From contig CAVUFH010000003.1 of assembly GCA_963740835.1 (NCBI GenBank), positions 620,001 to 684,000 of the forward strand: DNA of 64,000 nucleotides, given 5' to 3'. This stretch comes from CAVUFH01 sp963740835 (GTDB lineage: Bacteria > Actinomycetota > Acidimicrobiia > IMCC26256 > PALSA-610). Positions 14,111 to 23,710 of this stretch are shown here, one piece after another. Within the stretch, counting starts at the first letter, position 1. The number at the start of each line of letters is the position of its first letter. The position numbers were made by a program, and so were the translations under genes. The notes beneath the pieces are model-generated. The model did no database searches. It was not told the DNA's origin and saw only the letters and a list, made by a program, of their open reading frames with translations.

Positions 14111-16393
14111 ATGGCCTCCCGACACCGAGGAGCGGAGTTGGCGGACGTCGCCGCGACACGACCCACGCGGTGGGCCGGCGCCGGCTTCGAGCTGTTCGAT
14201 TCGAAGCTGTGCCCGCCCGCGTTGCGTGCCGCGATCGTGCCGCGTCCCGAACTCGTCGACGGCCTGATCGCGATGCCGGGCGGCTCGGTCGTGTTGGTCG
14301 TCGCGCCGGCGGGCTACGGCAAGTCGACGTTGCTCGCGCAATGGGCCGAACGCGACGCGGGGCGCGTCGCGTGGTTGTCGCTCGATGAGCGCGACAACGA
14401 TCCGGAGACGCTCCTCGCGTACATCGCGGCCGCGCTCGACCGGGTCGAGCCGGTTGACCCGGAGATCTTCCGGCGCCGCAACCCGGGGAGCCTGACGATC
14501 GCGCCGACTGCGGTGCTGCGACTCGTGCGTGCGATGTCGTCGATGCGACCGCTCACGCTCGTGCTCGATCACGCGGAAGCGTTGCAGAACCCCGTGTGCC
14601 GCGACGTCGTCGCGGAGCTCGCAGTCAACCTCCCCGCCCGGGTCAAGCTCGCGATCGCGTCGCGCGAGGCACCGCCGGTGCCGCGGGCCCGCCTGCGCAG
14701 TCGCGGACTTAGTCGCGAGCTCGGCGTCGCGGACCTCGCGCTCGATGCGCGCGTGTCACGCGCGCTGCTCGGGCGGGCCGGCGTCGACCGGGGCGACGCG
14801 GCGATCGACTCGCTGATCGACCACACGGAAGGCTGGCCGGTGGGGCTGTACCTCGGCGCACTCGCGCTGAACGCGGGTGGCGTCGAAGCGACAGCCGGAC
14901 TCGCGTTCTCTGGTGACGATCGCCTGATGGCCGACTATCTGCGCGCTGAAGTTCTGGCCCGCCTGTCGGGCGACGAAGTGGACTTCCTCACGCGCACGTC
15001 GGTGGTCGACCGACTGAGCGGATCGCTGTGCGATGCACTGCTCGATACCAAGGGTTCCGCCGCGGTCCTGCGGTCACTCGAGCATTCGAACCTGTTGCTT
15101 GTCGCGCTCGACGAAAAGCACGAGTGGTACCGCTACCACGCGCTGTTCCGCGAGTTGCTGGGCGCCGAGCTCGCGCGGCGCGAGCCGGACGCCGCCGACG
15201 CACTGCACCGGCGCGCCGCGGACTGGGCCGAGGCCAACGGCTTGCCGGAGATGGCGCTCGGTCATGCGCAAGCCGGGCACGACGCCGACCGCGCGATGGC
15301 GCTCATACTCGCACTCGCCCAACCGACGTGGGCGAGCGGGCGCATCGACACGGTGTTGCGTTGGATGGATTGGGTCGAGGCCGAGGAGCTCGTCGAACGA
15401 TCGCCCGCGGTCGCGGTACACGGCGCGCTCATCTACGCGTTGCTCGGCCGCGCCTTCGACGCCGAGCGCTGGGCGATCGCTGCGGATCGAACGGTGAGCA
15501 ACGAGGTGCTGGCCGACGGCAGCACGATGGAGAGCTACACGGCCTATCTGCGCGCGCTCCTCGGACGCGCCGGTGTGGATGCGATGGCCCACGATGCGCG
15601 GGTTGCCTGGGACGGTTTGAATCCCGCCAGCCCGTACCGGCCCACGATGCAGAACACGGAAGCGATCTGCGCGTTGCTCGAGGGTGATCCCGACCGCGCG
15701 GATCCGATCTTCGCCGCCGCGTTCGACGCGGCGATGCAGGTCCGCGCGGTTCCGTTCGCGGCGATGATCCTCGCCGAGCGGTGCATCGTCGCGATGGACC
15801 GGGGTGATTGGACCGCGGCCACGCAGCTGTCGGACCGTGCCCGGGCGATGGTCGAGGGCTCCGCGCTCGACGACTACTGGACGAGCGCGCTCGTCTACGC
15901 CGTCGCGGCACGCGTCGATATCCATCGCGGCAACCCGGCCCGTGCGCGCGATGACGCGGCGCGCACGGCTCGGCTCCGACCGCTGCTCACGTATGCGCTG
16001 CCCGTCCTGTCGGTGCAGACCCTGATCGAGCTGGCGCACGCGTACCTGGGGTTGGGCGAGATCGAGGGCGCGCGCGAAGTGCTGCGGCAGGCGCGCGACA
16101 TCCTGCGGCAGCGGCCCGGGCTCGGTGACCTCCCGGATCGGGTGACGGACGTCGAGCGCCGGCTGGCGACGTTGCGCGCCGAGGACGCCGGCGCGACCGC
16201 GCTCACCACCGCAGAGTTGCGGCTGTTGCCACTCCTGCAGACCCACCTCACGTTCCCCGAGATCGGTGCGCGGCTCCACGTCTCCCGGCACACGGTGAAG
16301 ACCCAAGCGATCTCCATCTACCAGAAGCTCGGCGTGTCGTCCCGGAGCGAGGCGATCGGGCGCATGCACGAGATCGGCCTGCTCGACACCTGA
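14111..16393 (+). CDS. MalT-like LuxR-family ATP-binding transcriptional regulator (copy 2)
   Basis: A 760-residue paralogue of the preceding gene with the same layout: FELFDSKLCPPALRAAIVPR, Walker A APAGYGKSTL, WYRYHALFRELLGAEL, helical repeats, and the HTH LTFPEIGARLHVSRHTVKTQ. The HTH recognition region is almost identical to copy 1, so both may bind the same DNA, while the sensor repeats have diverged. ATG 14111 has no clear ribosome site; TTG 14138, preceded by GAGGAGCGGAG, would give a start comparable to the neighbour. A palindromic operator and gadB follow directly. Confidence 0.91.
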   Translation: MASRHRGAELADVAATRPTRWAGAGFELFDSKLCPPALRAAIVPRPELVDGLIAMPGGSVVLVVAPAGYGKSTLLAQWAERDAGRVAWLSLDERDNDPETLLAYIAAALDRVEPVDPEIFRRRNPGSLTIAPTAVLRLVRAMSSMRPLTLVLDHAEALQNPVCRDVVAELAVNLPARVKLAIASREAPPVPRARLRSRGLSRELGVADLALDARVSRALLGRAGVDRGDAAIDSLIDHTEGWPVGLYLGALALNAGGVEATAGLAFSGDDRLMADYLRAEVLARLSGDEVDFLTRTSVVDRLSGSLCDALLDTKGSAAVLRSLEHSNLLLVALDEKHEWYRYHALFRELLGAELARREPDAADALHRRAADWAEANGLPEMALGHAQAGHDADRAMALILALAQPTWASGRIDTVLRWMDWVEAEELVERSPAVAVHGALIYALLGRAFDAERWAIAADRTVSNEVLADGSTMESYTAYLRALLGRAGVDAMAHDARVAWDGLNPASPYRPTMQNTEAICALLEGDPDRADPIFAAAFDAAMQVRAVPFAAMILAERCIVAMDRGDWTAATQLSDRARAMVEGSALDDYWTSALVYAVAARVDIHRGNPARARDDAARTARLRPLLTYALPVLSVQTLIELAHAYLGLGEIEGAREVLRQARDILRQRPGLGDLPDRVTDVERRLATLRAEDAGATALTTAELRLLPLLQTHLTFPEIGARLHVSRHTVKTQAISIYQKLGVSSRSEAIGRMHEIGLLDT

Positions 16394-16398
16394 CCGAT

Positions 16399-16415
16399 TC
16401 ATGCCGTCGGGGTGA
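16399..16415. promoter_or_regulatory. 17-bp palindromic operator, copy 2
   Basis: TCATGCCGTCGGGGTGA, 5 nt after the second LuxR-type gene and 71 nt before the gadB start, so it most likely controls gadB. One mismatch per arm relative to the other copies. Confidence 0.6.
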
Positions 16416-16486
16416 TGATTTTGGCATGGTCGTACGGTGTGATCGGAGCGGACGCAACCCGACGCGTCCCCGAAGAAAGGCCACGA

Positions 16487-17878
16487 GTGGCGCTGCACAA
16501 GAAGCTCGTCGAAGACCTGACGCCCCTGATCCTCAGCCCGATGTACTCCCGCCCGGGCGACAGCGGTCGCGCGCCGCGGCACACGTTGCCGCCGTTGGAG
16601 ATGGATCCCGACACGGCGTACCAGGTCGTGAAAGACGAGCTCATGCTCGACGGCAACGCCCGCCTCAACCTCGCCACGTTCGTCACGACGTGGATGGAAC
16701 CGCAGGCGGACCGGCTCATGGCCGAGACGTTCGACAAGAACATGATCGACAAGGACGAGTACCCGCGCACCGCCGAGCTCGAGCAGCGCTGCGTGAACAT
16801 GCTCAGCCGGCTGTGGAACTCACCGGACGGGGACCAGGCGACGGGCACGTCGACGACCGGTTCGAGCGAGGCCGCCATGCTCGCGGGGATGGCGCTCAAG
16901 TGGCGCTGGCGGGCCCGGCGCCAGGCCGCGGGCAAGCCGGCCGACCGCCCGAACATGGTGATGGGCGCGAACGTGCAGGTGTGCTGGGAGAAGTTCTGCC
17001 GCTACTGGGAAGTCGAGACGCGGCTGGCGCCGATGGAAGGCGAGACGTACCACCTGACTCCTGAAGCCGCGGTGAAGTACTGCGACGAGAACACGATCGG
17101 CGTCGTGGCGGTGCTGGGGTCGACGTTCGACGGATCGTACGAGCCCATCGCCGATATCTGCGCCGCGCTCGATCGTTACCAGACCGAGTCAGGCATCGAC
17201 GTGCCGGTGCACGTCGACGGCGCGTCGGGCGGCTTCATCGCGCCGTTCATCGACGAGGAGCTCGTATGGGACTTCCGTCTCCCGCGCGTGCAATCGATCA
17301 ACGCGTCGGGCCACAAGTACGGGCTCGTGTACCCCGGCGTCGGTTGGGTGATCTGGCGTGATCCGGATGCGCTGCCGGAGGACCTCGTGTTCAACGTGAA
17401 CTACCTCGGCGGCAACATGCCCACGTTCGCGTTGAACTTCTCGCGACCGGGGAACCAGGTCGCGGCGCAGTACTACAACTTCCTGCGCCTCGGCTTCGAC
17501 GGCTACCGGCGAGTGCAGCAGACGTCGCGTGACGTCGCGCGCTACACCGCGGACGCGATCGCGGCGCTGGGCCCGTTCAAGCTCCTCACGGACGGCAGCG
17601 AGCTCCCGGTGTTCGCGTTCGCGCTGAAGGACGCGGATGCGCCGTTCACCGTGTTCGATCTCTCCGAGCGGCTGCGCGACCGCGGCTGGACGGTTCCCGC
17701 GTACACCTTCCCCGAGAACCGGCAGGACCTCGCGGCGTTGCGCATCGTCGTGCGCAACGGATTCTCGCGCGACCTCGCCGACCTGTTGATGGGTGACCTG
17801 CAGCGCCACGTCGACTTCTTCGCGAAGTTGGAGGCGCCCTTACCGTCCTCACCCAATCGCAGCGGCTTCGCGCATTGA
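16487..17878 (+). CDS. gadB: Glutamate decarboxylase
   Basis: A 463-residue PLP enzyme converting glutamate to GABA, consuming a proton; used in acid resistance and the GABA shunt. TGTSTTGSSEAAMLAGMALK and VPVHVDGASGGFIAPFID are cofactor segments; the PLP lysine is in SINASGHKYGLVYPGVGW. GTG 16487 is preceded by GAAAGG at 6 nt and gives the conserved start ALHKKLVEDLTPLILSPMYS. No GABA antiporter gene is adjacent. A palindromic operator 71 nt upstream ties it to the putative stress regulon. Convergent with the DUF1254 gene (3-nt gap). Confidence 0.95.
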   Translation: MALHKKLVEDLTPLILSPMYSRPGDSGRAPRHTLPPLEMDPDTAYQVVKDELMLDGNARLNLATFVTTWMEPQADRLMAETFDKNMIDKDEYPRTAELEQRCVNMLSRLWNSPDGDQATGTSTTGSSEAAMLAGMALKWRWRARRQAAGKPADRPNMVMGANVQVCWEKFCRYWEVETRLAPMEGETYHLTPEAAVKYCDENTIGVVAVLGSTFDGSYEPIADICAALDRYQTESGIDVPVHVDGASGGFIAPFIDEELVWDFRLPRVQSINASGHKYGLVYPGVGWVIWRDPDALPEDLVFNVNYLGGNMPTFALNFSRPGNQVAAQYYNFLRLGFDGYRRVQQTSRDVARYTADAIAALGPFKLLTDGSELPVFAFALKDADAPFTVFDLSERLRDRGWTVPAYTFPENRQDLAALRIVVRNGFSRDLADLLMGDLQRHVDFFAKLEAPLPSSPNRSGFAH

Positions 17879-17881
17879 CGC

Positions 17882-19220
17882 TCAGCCGGCGCGGGTGATC
17901 GCGGGCAACACGTACTCGCCGTCGAGCACGGCGCGCCGCGGCGCGTACATGCGCATGATGGGCCGGAAGTCGCCGGCAGGTGTGGGCAACCAGTTCGACT
18001 CCTTGCCGGCGCCGGGCGACGTGGTCTGGAGGTACAGCGTGATCGACCCGTCGGCGGCCTTGGCCAATCCGGGGGTGCGATCGCCGATCGAGTAGCGGCC
18101 GATCGGGTTCGCGACGAGGTAGAAGTCGGGAACGTCGTACATCGTCAACGACCAGAACGCGTCGACCGGCGGCGCCACGGGAAGGTGCAGCTCGTAGCGG
18201 TGCGCGCCGTTGAGTTGGTCGCCGTCGGCGTCGTTCCAGACGATCTCGTAGTCGGCCTCGTACCCGTGGTTGCCCCACAAGCCGGCGCGGGCCGCGACGG
18301 CGCGCGTCGCGTACGCGGTCGTGCGGTCGGCGATCTTCCACTCGGGCGTGTCGAGGACTCCCACCTCGTGGTAGTCGAGGTTGTAGTCGAACATGTGCCG
18401 CGCCGACTGCCAGCCGGTCGGCGAAGCCTTCGCGTTCTTCATCAGCGCCTCGATGGTCGCCTGTCCTTGCGCCGCACCCTCGATCAATGCGGCCGCGCCG
18501 CGATCGAGATCGAGGAACGGTGACTCATCGGCGGTGAACCCGAGGCGCGGCGCACACGTCGAGCGCGGGCGCGTCCTGCGGGCTCGGCGGGAACGCGGCG
18601 AGCGCGACTCGAAAGCGCTCCCACCACTCGAGCGCCGCGGGAACGCCGGCGACGGCCGACGGGACACCGCTCGGCGCGGCGTCCGGATCCAGCGGGCGCA
18701 GCGTGAACTCGTCCTGGAGCGCATGCACCGCGGGCAGATCCGCATCGCCGTCGACCTGGACCCGGCCGACGATGACGAACACGCCACTGGCCGCGCGCAC
18801 GGTGCGCATGCCGTCGGGCGCGGGCTCGTCGTGGTCGGGCGCGACGAGGAGGAAATCCGCCGCGGCGGTTCCGGTGGCCCGGCGGCCGATGTACGCGAAG
18901 TTGTTCGTCCACGCGTCGACGAATTGCAGCACGCAGTACCGATCATGCGTGTCGGGCACGTGGAGCGCGACCGGTCCGGACCGGACGTCGACCGCCGCCG
19001 TCGTGTAGAGCGTGTCGTTGTTCGGGCTCACGAACTTCACCTCGGGGCCGGCGAGCGCCCGGGCGTGCGCGAACGTGTTGAGATCGGCTTGCATACCGGT
19101 CCTGCCCTGTCCCGAGACGAAGCCCCCGATCTCGTTCATGTTGTAGACGAGCGGATAGCCGTAGATGTACGCCTGGGTCGCGAGCTTCACTTCGTCAGGG
19201 TCGGGGGTGGGTACGGCCAT
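17882..19220 (-). CDS. DUF1254/DUF1214 domain protein, frameshifted
   Basis: Starts MAVPTPDPDEVKLATQAYIY with DUF1254 features (GYPLVYNMNEIG, FVSPNNDTLYTTAAVDVRSG). The frame ends in CAAPRVHRR near 18525. The same protein continues one frame over as RLGFTADESPFLDLDRG and into the DUF1214 part (FWSLTMYDVPDFYLVANPIG, NWLPTPAGDFRPIMRMYAP) down to 17882. One extra base (or two missing) at about 18545-18560 accounts for this. Complete, it would be about 445 residues. Function is unknown; the family occurs widely in soil bacteria. It may be a real pseudogene or an assembly error. Upstream at 19285-19301 is a palindromic operator. Confidence 0.82.
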
Positions 19221-19284
19221 GGACGGCTGCCTTCCTTGTCGGGGTCGTCGGTGTCGTCGGTGTCGTGCGCTCGGAGGGCTGCGA

Positions 19285-19301
19285 TCATGCCGTCGGGATG
19301 A
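19285..19301. promoter_or_regulatory. 17-bp palindromic operator, copy 3
   Basis: TCATGCCGTCGGGATGA, with outer arms TCAT/ATGA and inner CC/GG. It sits between the divergent DUF1254 gene (64 nt) and a CMD-like gene (26 nt). This copy and copies 4 and 7 are the most symmetric. Confidence 0.65.
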
Positions 19302-19327
19302 TGTGACCCGGCGCCGAATCAGGTCCG

Positions 19328-19708
19328 ATGGGCAGGTCCCGACGCGCGGCGATGGATGGGGAGCTCGTGGACCAGAACATTGCCAAATTGCGCGACCTCA
19401 GCGGAAACCTCGATGCGCTCGTCGACTGTCCACCGTCCTCGTCCCGACCGGGGATCGCCATCCCGGCGCTCGAACCCAAGACCGAGGCGTTGATCAGGGT
19501 CGGCGCGCTCGTCGCGCTCGGCGCGACTCCGACCGCCTACCTCGGAGCCATCCGGGCCGCCCTCGAGGTCGGAGCGTCACCCGACGAGGTCGTCGGCGCG
19601 CTCGTGTCCGTGGGCGCGACCGTGGGGGCGGCTCGGGTCGTTGCCGCGTCGGGCGGAGTCGCGGTCGCGCTGGGCTATGACATCGACGCCGCCTTCGAGG
19701 AACATTGA
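19328..19708 (+). CDS. Carboxymuconolactone decarboxylase-like protein (second copy)
   Basis: A 126-residue CMD-fold protein related to the one at 11373-11720: KTEALIRVGALVALGATPTA, GASPDEVVGALVSVGATVGA and GVAVALGYDID align with the first copy. It has one cysteine (VDCPPSS) and no CxxC. The start could be ATG 19328, ATG 19352 or GTG 19367; none has a well-spaced ribosome site. Both copies are divergent from another gene with the same operator between them, which suggests common control. A lipoprotein gene follows 33 nt later. Confidence 0.72.
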   Translation: MGRSRRAAMDGELVDQNIAKLRDLSGNLDALVDCPPSSSRPGIAIPALEPKTEALIRVGALVALGATPTAYLGAIRAALEVGASPDEVVGALVSVGATVGAARVVAASGGVAVALGYDIDAAFEEH

Positions 19709-19741
19709 CCGATTCAGCAGCCATGATCGAACAGGAGCAGC

Positions 19742-20180
19742 ATGAACCTCACGCCGAGAAAGCGATTTGCCGCCGCGACGGTGGTGCTCGTGCTGACCGC
19801 GACGGGTGTCGCCGCGTGCGGCGGTGACGACGACGACAGCTCGTCGTCGACGACGGCGAGCAAGACGCTCTGCGACGACTCGCAGGCCCTGAAGTCGTCG
19901 GTCGACGATCTGAAGAACGTCGATATCGTGCAGAACGGCACGTCGTCACTCAGTGCCGCGCTCGACGAAGGTGACCGAGAGCGCGTCGACGCTGATCGAC
20001 TCGGCCAAGTTCGACTTCAAGCCCGAGGTGGACGACCTCCAGTCGTCGTTGCAGAAGCTCGGGTCGTCGATCAAGGACATCCCGTCGAACGGGCTCAATC
20101 CGGTGAAGGAGGCGGCGTCAGACGTCGAGACCTCGGCGCAGAAGCTCACCGACGCGGTCGACAAGGAGAAGTGCAGCTGA
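19742..20180 (+). CDS. Small secreted lipoprotein, frameshifted
   Basis: ATG 19742 follows AGGAG and encodes a lipoprotein signal (FAAATVVLVLTATGVAACGG), with the lipobox VAAC. An Asp/Ser/Thr-rich spacer and a helical domain (LCDDSQALKSSVDDLKNVDI) follow. After LSAALD the frame breaks; the natural continuation KVTESASTLIDSAKFDFKPE and DAVDKEKCS lies in another frame, ending at 20180. One extra G at about 19970 explains it. The repaired protein is about 145 residues with coiled-coil-like heptads (LQSSLQKLGSSIKD). No family recognised. Confidence 0.7.
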
Positions 20181-20229
20181 TCCGCCCCTGCTCCGCGACA
20201 GTCAGGCACCGGTCGAGCAGACTGACCGA

Positions 20230-22651
20230 GTGACCGTCGAGGAGCGGAACCCCGATTTCGATCTCCTCACGTCGGTTGCGCCTCGGCGGTGGGCGCCGGC
20301 GGTGTTCGGTGTCGTGCCCCAAGGCGCGAACCGAAGGCGGCCGAGCGACTTCGTGCGGCTCGGTGCGGCGGCGCTCGTCGTTGTCGTCACCGCGCTCGGC
20401 GCCGACGACATCGGTGGACTCGAGAAGGCGATCTTCGACGTCCTCGCGGACCTGCCCTCGTGGATCCGCTCCAGCGCGGAGGTGCTGTACCACGTCGGCT
20501 CGGTCGGCACGGTCGTGGTGCTCGCACTCGCGTTCTTGTTCACGCGCCAGTTCCGATTGCTGCTGCTCCTCGTCGGCGCCGGTGCGCTCGGCTGGCTCGC
20601 GAGCGTGGGCCTGCGGGCGTGGGTCAACGCGGCGGGTGCGCGCCGTGCCGCGGGCCTCACCGTGCACGGCGCGAGCCCCGAGTACCCGGTCATCGTGCTC
20701 GCGGTCGCGACGACGGTGTTGTTGGTCGCCGCGCCGTACCTGCTGCGGCCGGCGCGGCGGCTCGTCGTCGCGCTGTTGACGCTCGGTGCACTCGGGGCGC
20801 TCGTCGCCGTCGTCGGGATGCCCGACGACGTGCTCGCGAGCATTGCGCTGGCGTGGGGCGTCGCGGCCGCGTTCCATCTCGTGGTCGGCACGCCCGCCGC
20901 GACGCCTTCGCTCGAGCAGGTCGGCCGGGCGCTGTCGGGGCTCGGTGTGACGGTGTCCGATCTCGCACTCGCAGAGGAACAGGTCTGGGGTGAGACGCGA
21001 TTCGTCGCGGCCGCACCGGACGGTGATCCGGTCGCGATCGAGGTGATCGGCCGCGACGCGAACGACGCGCGGCTCTTCGCCAAGGCGTGGCGACTCCTCT
21101 GGTACAAGGATTCCGGACCGACGCTCACGCTCACGCGGACGCAGCAACTCGAGCACCGGGCGTACCTGCTGCTGCTCGCGGAGCGAGCGGGGGTGCGTGT
21201 GAGCGAAGTCGTGATCGCGGGCGTCGCCGGGTCGGACGACACCGCGCTCCTGGTGCTGCGCGAGCCGCCCGGCGCCCCGCTCACCGCGGTTGCGCCCGAG
21301 CGCATCACCGACGCGGTGCTCGACGAGGTCTGGCGGAACATCGTGCGACTGCACGACATGCGCATGGCGCACGGCGGGTTGCGCGCGGCCAACGTGCTCC
21401 TGGGACCGGACGGCAGCACGGCCATGGTCGACTTCGCGTTGGCGTCATCGGGTGCGCCGGCCGAGCGGTCGCTCCTCGATGCCGTCGAGTTCCTCGTGAC
21501 GAGCGCGGCGCTGGTCGGCGAGGACCGCGCGCTCGCGGCCGCCGATCGCGCGCTGGGCCACCGCGGACTCGCCGATGTGCTGCCGATGCTCGAGCCCGCC
21601 GCGCTCACGTGGGCCGCCCGGCACGACGTTCCCGACACCAAGGCGCTGCTCAAGCGGTTGCGCGAGCGCGGCGAGGCGCTGACGGGCGAGGAGGTCGCGG
21701 CGCCGGTCGAGCTCCGCCGGATCGCGCCGACCGACATCCTCCTCGCGGCCGGTGCGATCCTCGGCGTCTATCTCCTGATCGGCGAACTGGCCGGCATCGA
21801 CTGGGCGACGACCTTCAACAACCCCGAGTGGGGCTGGATCGCGATCGCGTTCCTGCTCTCGTGGACGACGCCGTTCAGCAGCGCGATCGCGATGATGGGA
21901 TCGGTCGCGATCCCGCTGCCGTACAAGGCCGTCGTCGGCGAGCAGTTCGCGAACAACTTCACCGGCCTCGTCGGCGGCACGGTCGCGACGACCGCGCTCG
22001 TCATCCGGTTCTTCCAGAAGCAGGGTCAGAAGGTCGCGGTCGCCGCGAGCTCCGGCGTCCTGAACTCGCTCGCCGGCATGGTCGTGCAGGCGATCCTGGT
22101 GATTACCGCGCTCGATCTTCACCAGCAGCGACTTCACGCCGTCCGACAGCGGCGGCGGCAAGAACATCGCGGGCTTCGTGATCGTCCTGATCGTCGTCGG
22201 CGGCGTCGGCCTTGCGGTCGCGCTCGTCGTGCCGAAGCTGCGGCGCCGGCTGCAGGGTGTCGTCGCGCCGCAGCTCGGCGCCGCGAAGGACAACCTCAAG
22301 GGGATCCTCACGACGCCGCGGAAGGCCGCGATGCTGTTCGGCGGCAACCTCGTCACGCAGGTGCTGTTCGCGCTGGTGCTCGAGGCCGCGCTGCACGCGT
22401 ACGGCGAGTCGCTGCCGCTCCTCCAAGTCATACTGATCAACTCGCTCGCGTCGCTCCTCGGCGGGATGGCACCCGTTCCCGGTGGCATGGGTGTGGTCGA
22501 GGCCGGGCTCATCGGCGGGTTCACCGCCGCGGGCATCCCGCAGACCCAAGCCGTCGCGGCGACGTTCACCGCGCGCCTCTTCACCGCGTACCTGCCGCCG
22601 ATTTGGGGCTGGTTCGCGCTGCAATGGTTGCGGCGCAACGACTACGTATAG
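20230..22651 (+). CDS. Membrane protein: pseudokinase-like domain fused to a lysylphosphatidylglycerol-synthase/flippase-type (UPF0104) domain, frameshifted
   Basis: GTG 20230 starts a protein of about 806 residues. Residues 40-220 are several membrane helices. About 240-420 resembles a kinase: VAIEV (Glu271 where the ATP-binding Lys is expected), HGGLRAANVLL at 381 (Gly for the catalytic Asp of HxD) and VDFALA at 400-405 (DFA for DFG). All three key residues are altered, so it is probably a pseudokinase. From about 500 the helices match LPG-synthase TM/UPF0104 proteins (FANNFTGLVGGTVATTALVI, GGMAPVPGGMGVVEAGLIGG). The frame breaks near 22110; removing one G in CTCGATCTTC joins ITAL to IFTSSDFTPSDSGGG and restores it to the TAG at 22651. 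Confidence 0.8.
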
Positions 22652-22657
22652 GCGCGG

Positions 22658-23710
22658 TCAGTTCGCCACGGAAGGCGAGGTGCCCGGCGCATGCGCGTCG
22701 ACCACGCCTTCGCCGGGCAGCAGGCTCCTTTGGTCGAGCGTGTACAGGAACGCGATCGCCGGCACGATCGTCACCGCGGCGACGCCGAAAACGACGAGCA
22801 CGGCCGTGAGCGTGCCCGACGGCGCCGCCGCGTCCGCCACCTTCAACGAGGTCGGCAGCAGGTACGGCCACTGCGCGACGCCCCACGCGCAGATGACGCT
22901 GGCGACCGCGCCGGCGGAAAGGACCCGTGCGCCACGCGCGGAGCCCCGCACCAGCAGCACCAACGAGACGACGCCGCACACCCCCGACAGGATGACGAAC
23001 GGGAGCGCGCGCGAAGTCAGACCGTGGAACACGTACGTCGCGTCTGCATCGAGCACGAAGATCCCGACGAAGGCGACCGCACCGGCCACGATCGCCGCGA
23101 TCACCGCGCGCCGGCGGAAGTACTCGGCGAGGTTCTCGTCGGCGAGGCGGCGGGCGTCCCATACGAGGTACACGGCCGAGAGATACGCGCACACGGTCAC
23201 CGCGAGCACGCCGCCGAGGATCGAGGTCGGGTTGATCCAACTCGTCCAGGGGTCGCCGGCCTTGCCACCTGCCGGCACGCGCCCGGACGCGATCGCACCG
23301 GCAACCGCGCCCATGCAATAGGGCACGATCACCGAAGAGATCGCGAAGATCGCGCCGAAGAAGCGCTGCTCAGAGGTGCGCACGAGCGACTTCCGGAACG
23401 CGAAGCTCGAGCCCCGCAGCACGATGCCGAGCGCGGCGAGCGTGAGGGGGACGAACAGCGTGAGCATGATCGACGCGAAGGCTTCCGAGAACGCGGTCCA
23501 CACGACGACGAGGCAGAAGATGAGCCACACGTGGTTCGCTTCCCACACCGGGCCGATCGAGTGGTCGATGAGCGCACGCGGGCGGGCGCCGCGCTTGGCG
23601 CCGCCCGCGATCAGGTCCCAGAAGCCCGCGCCGAAGTCGGCGCCACCGAAGAGCGCATAGGCAGTGATGCCGAACAGCAGCACCCCGGCGACGACGTCGG
23701 CCTCGGTCAT
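22658..23710 (-). CDS. cydB: Cytochrome bd ubiquinol oxidase subunit II
   Basis: A 350-residue polytopic partner of CydA. LFGGADFGAGFWDLIAGGAK and IGPVWEANHVWLIFCLVVVW are the diagnostic CydB segments, with GRVPAGGKAGDPWTSWINPT in the periplasmic loop. ATG 23710 overlaps the cydA stop (ATGA), so the two are co-translated. It ends 7 nt from the convergent flippase gene. No cydDC genes are nearby; in other actinobacteria these often follow cydAB. Confidence 0.95.
   Translation of the reverse strand: MTEADVVAGVLLFGITAYALFGGADFGAGFWDLIAGGAKRGARPRALIDHSIGPVWEANHVWLIFCLVVVWTAFSEAFASIMLTLFVPLTLAALGIVLRGSSFAFRKSLVRTSEQRFFGAIFAISSVIVPYCMGAVAGAIASGRVPAGGKAGDPWTSWINPTSILGGVLAVTVCAYLSAVYLVWDARRLADENLAEYFRRRAVIAAIVAGAVAFVGIFVLDADATYVFHGLTSRALPFVILSGVCGVVSLVLLVRGSARGARVLSAGAVASVICAWGVAQWPYLLPTSLKVADAAAPSGTLTAVLVVFGVAAVTIVPAIAFLYTLDQRSLLPGEGVVDAHAPGTSPSVAN

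Noticed and set aside
16574..16600. tRNA or other structural RNA genes in this window
   Set aside because: I looked for T-loop GGTTCRA-type sequences with pairing arms throughout and found none convincing; the position given is only one of several weak look-alikes inside genes.
19242..19268. Regulatory direct repeats (GTCGTCGGT units)
   Set aside because: Simple GTC-rich sequence common in this genome, no spacing or symmetry of interest.
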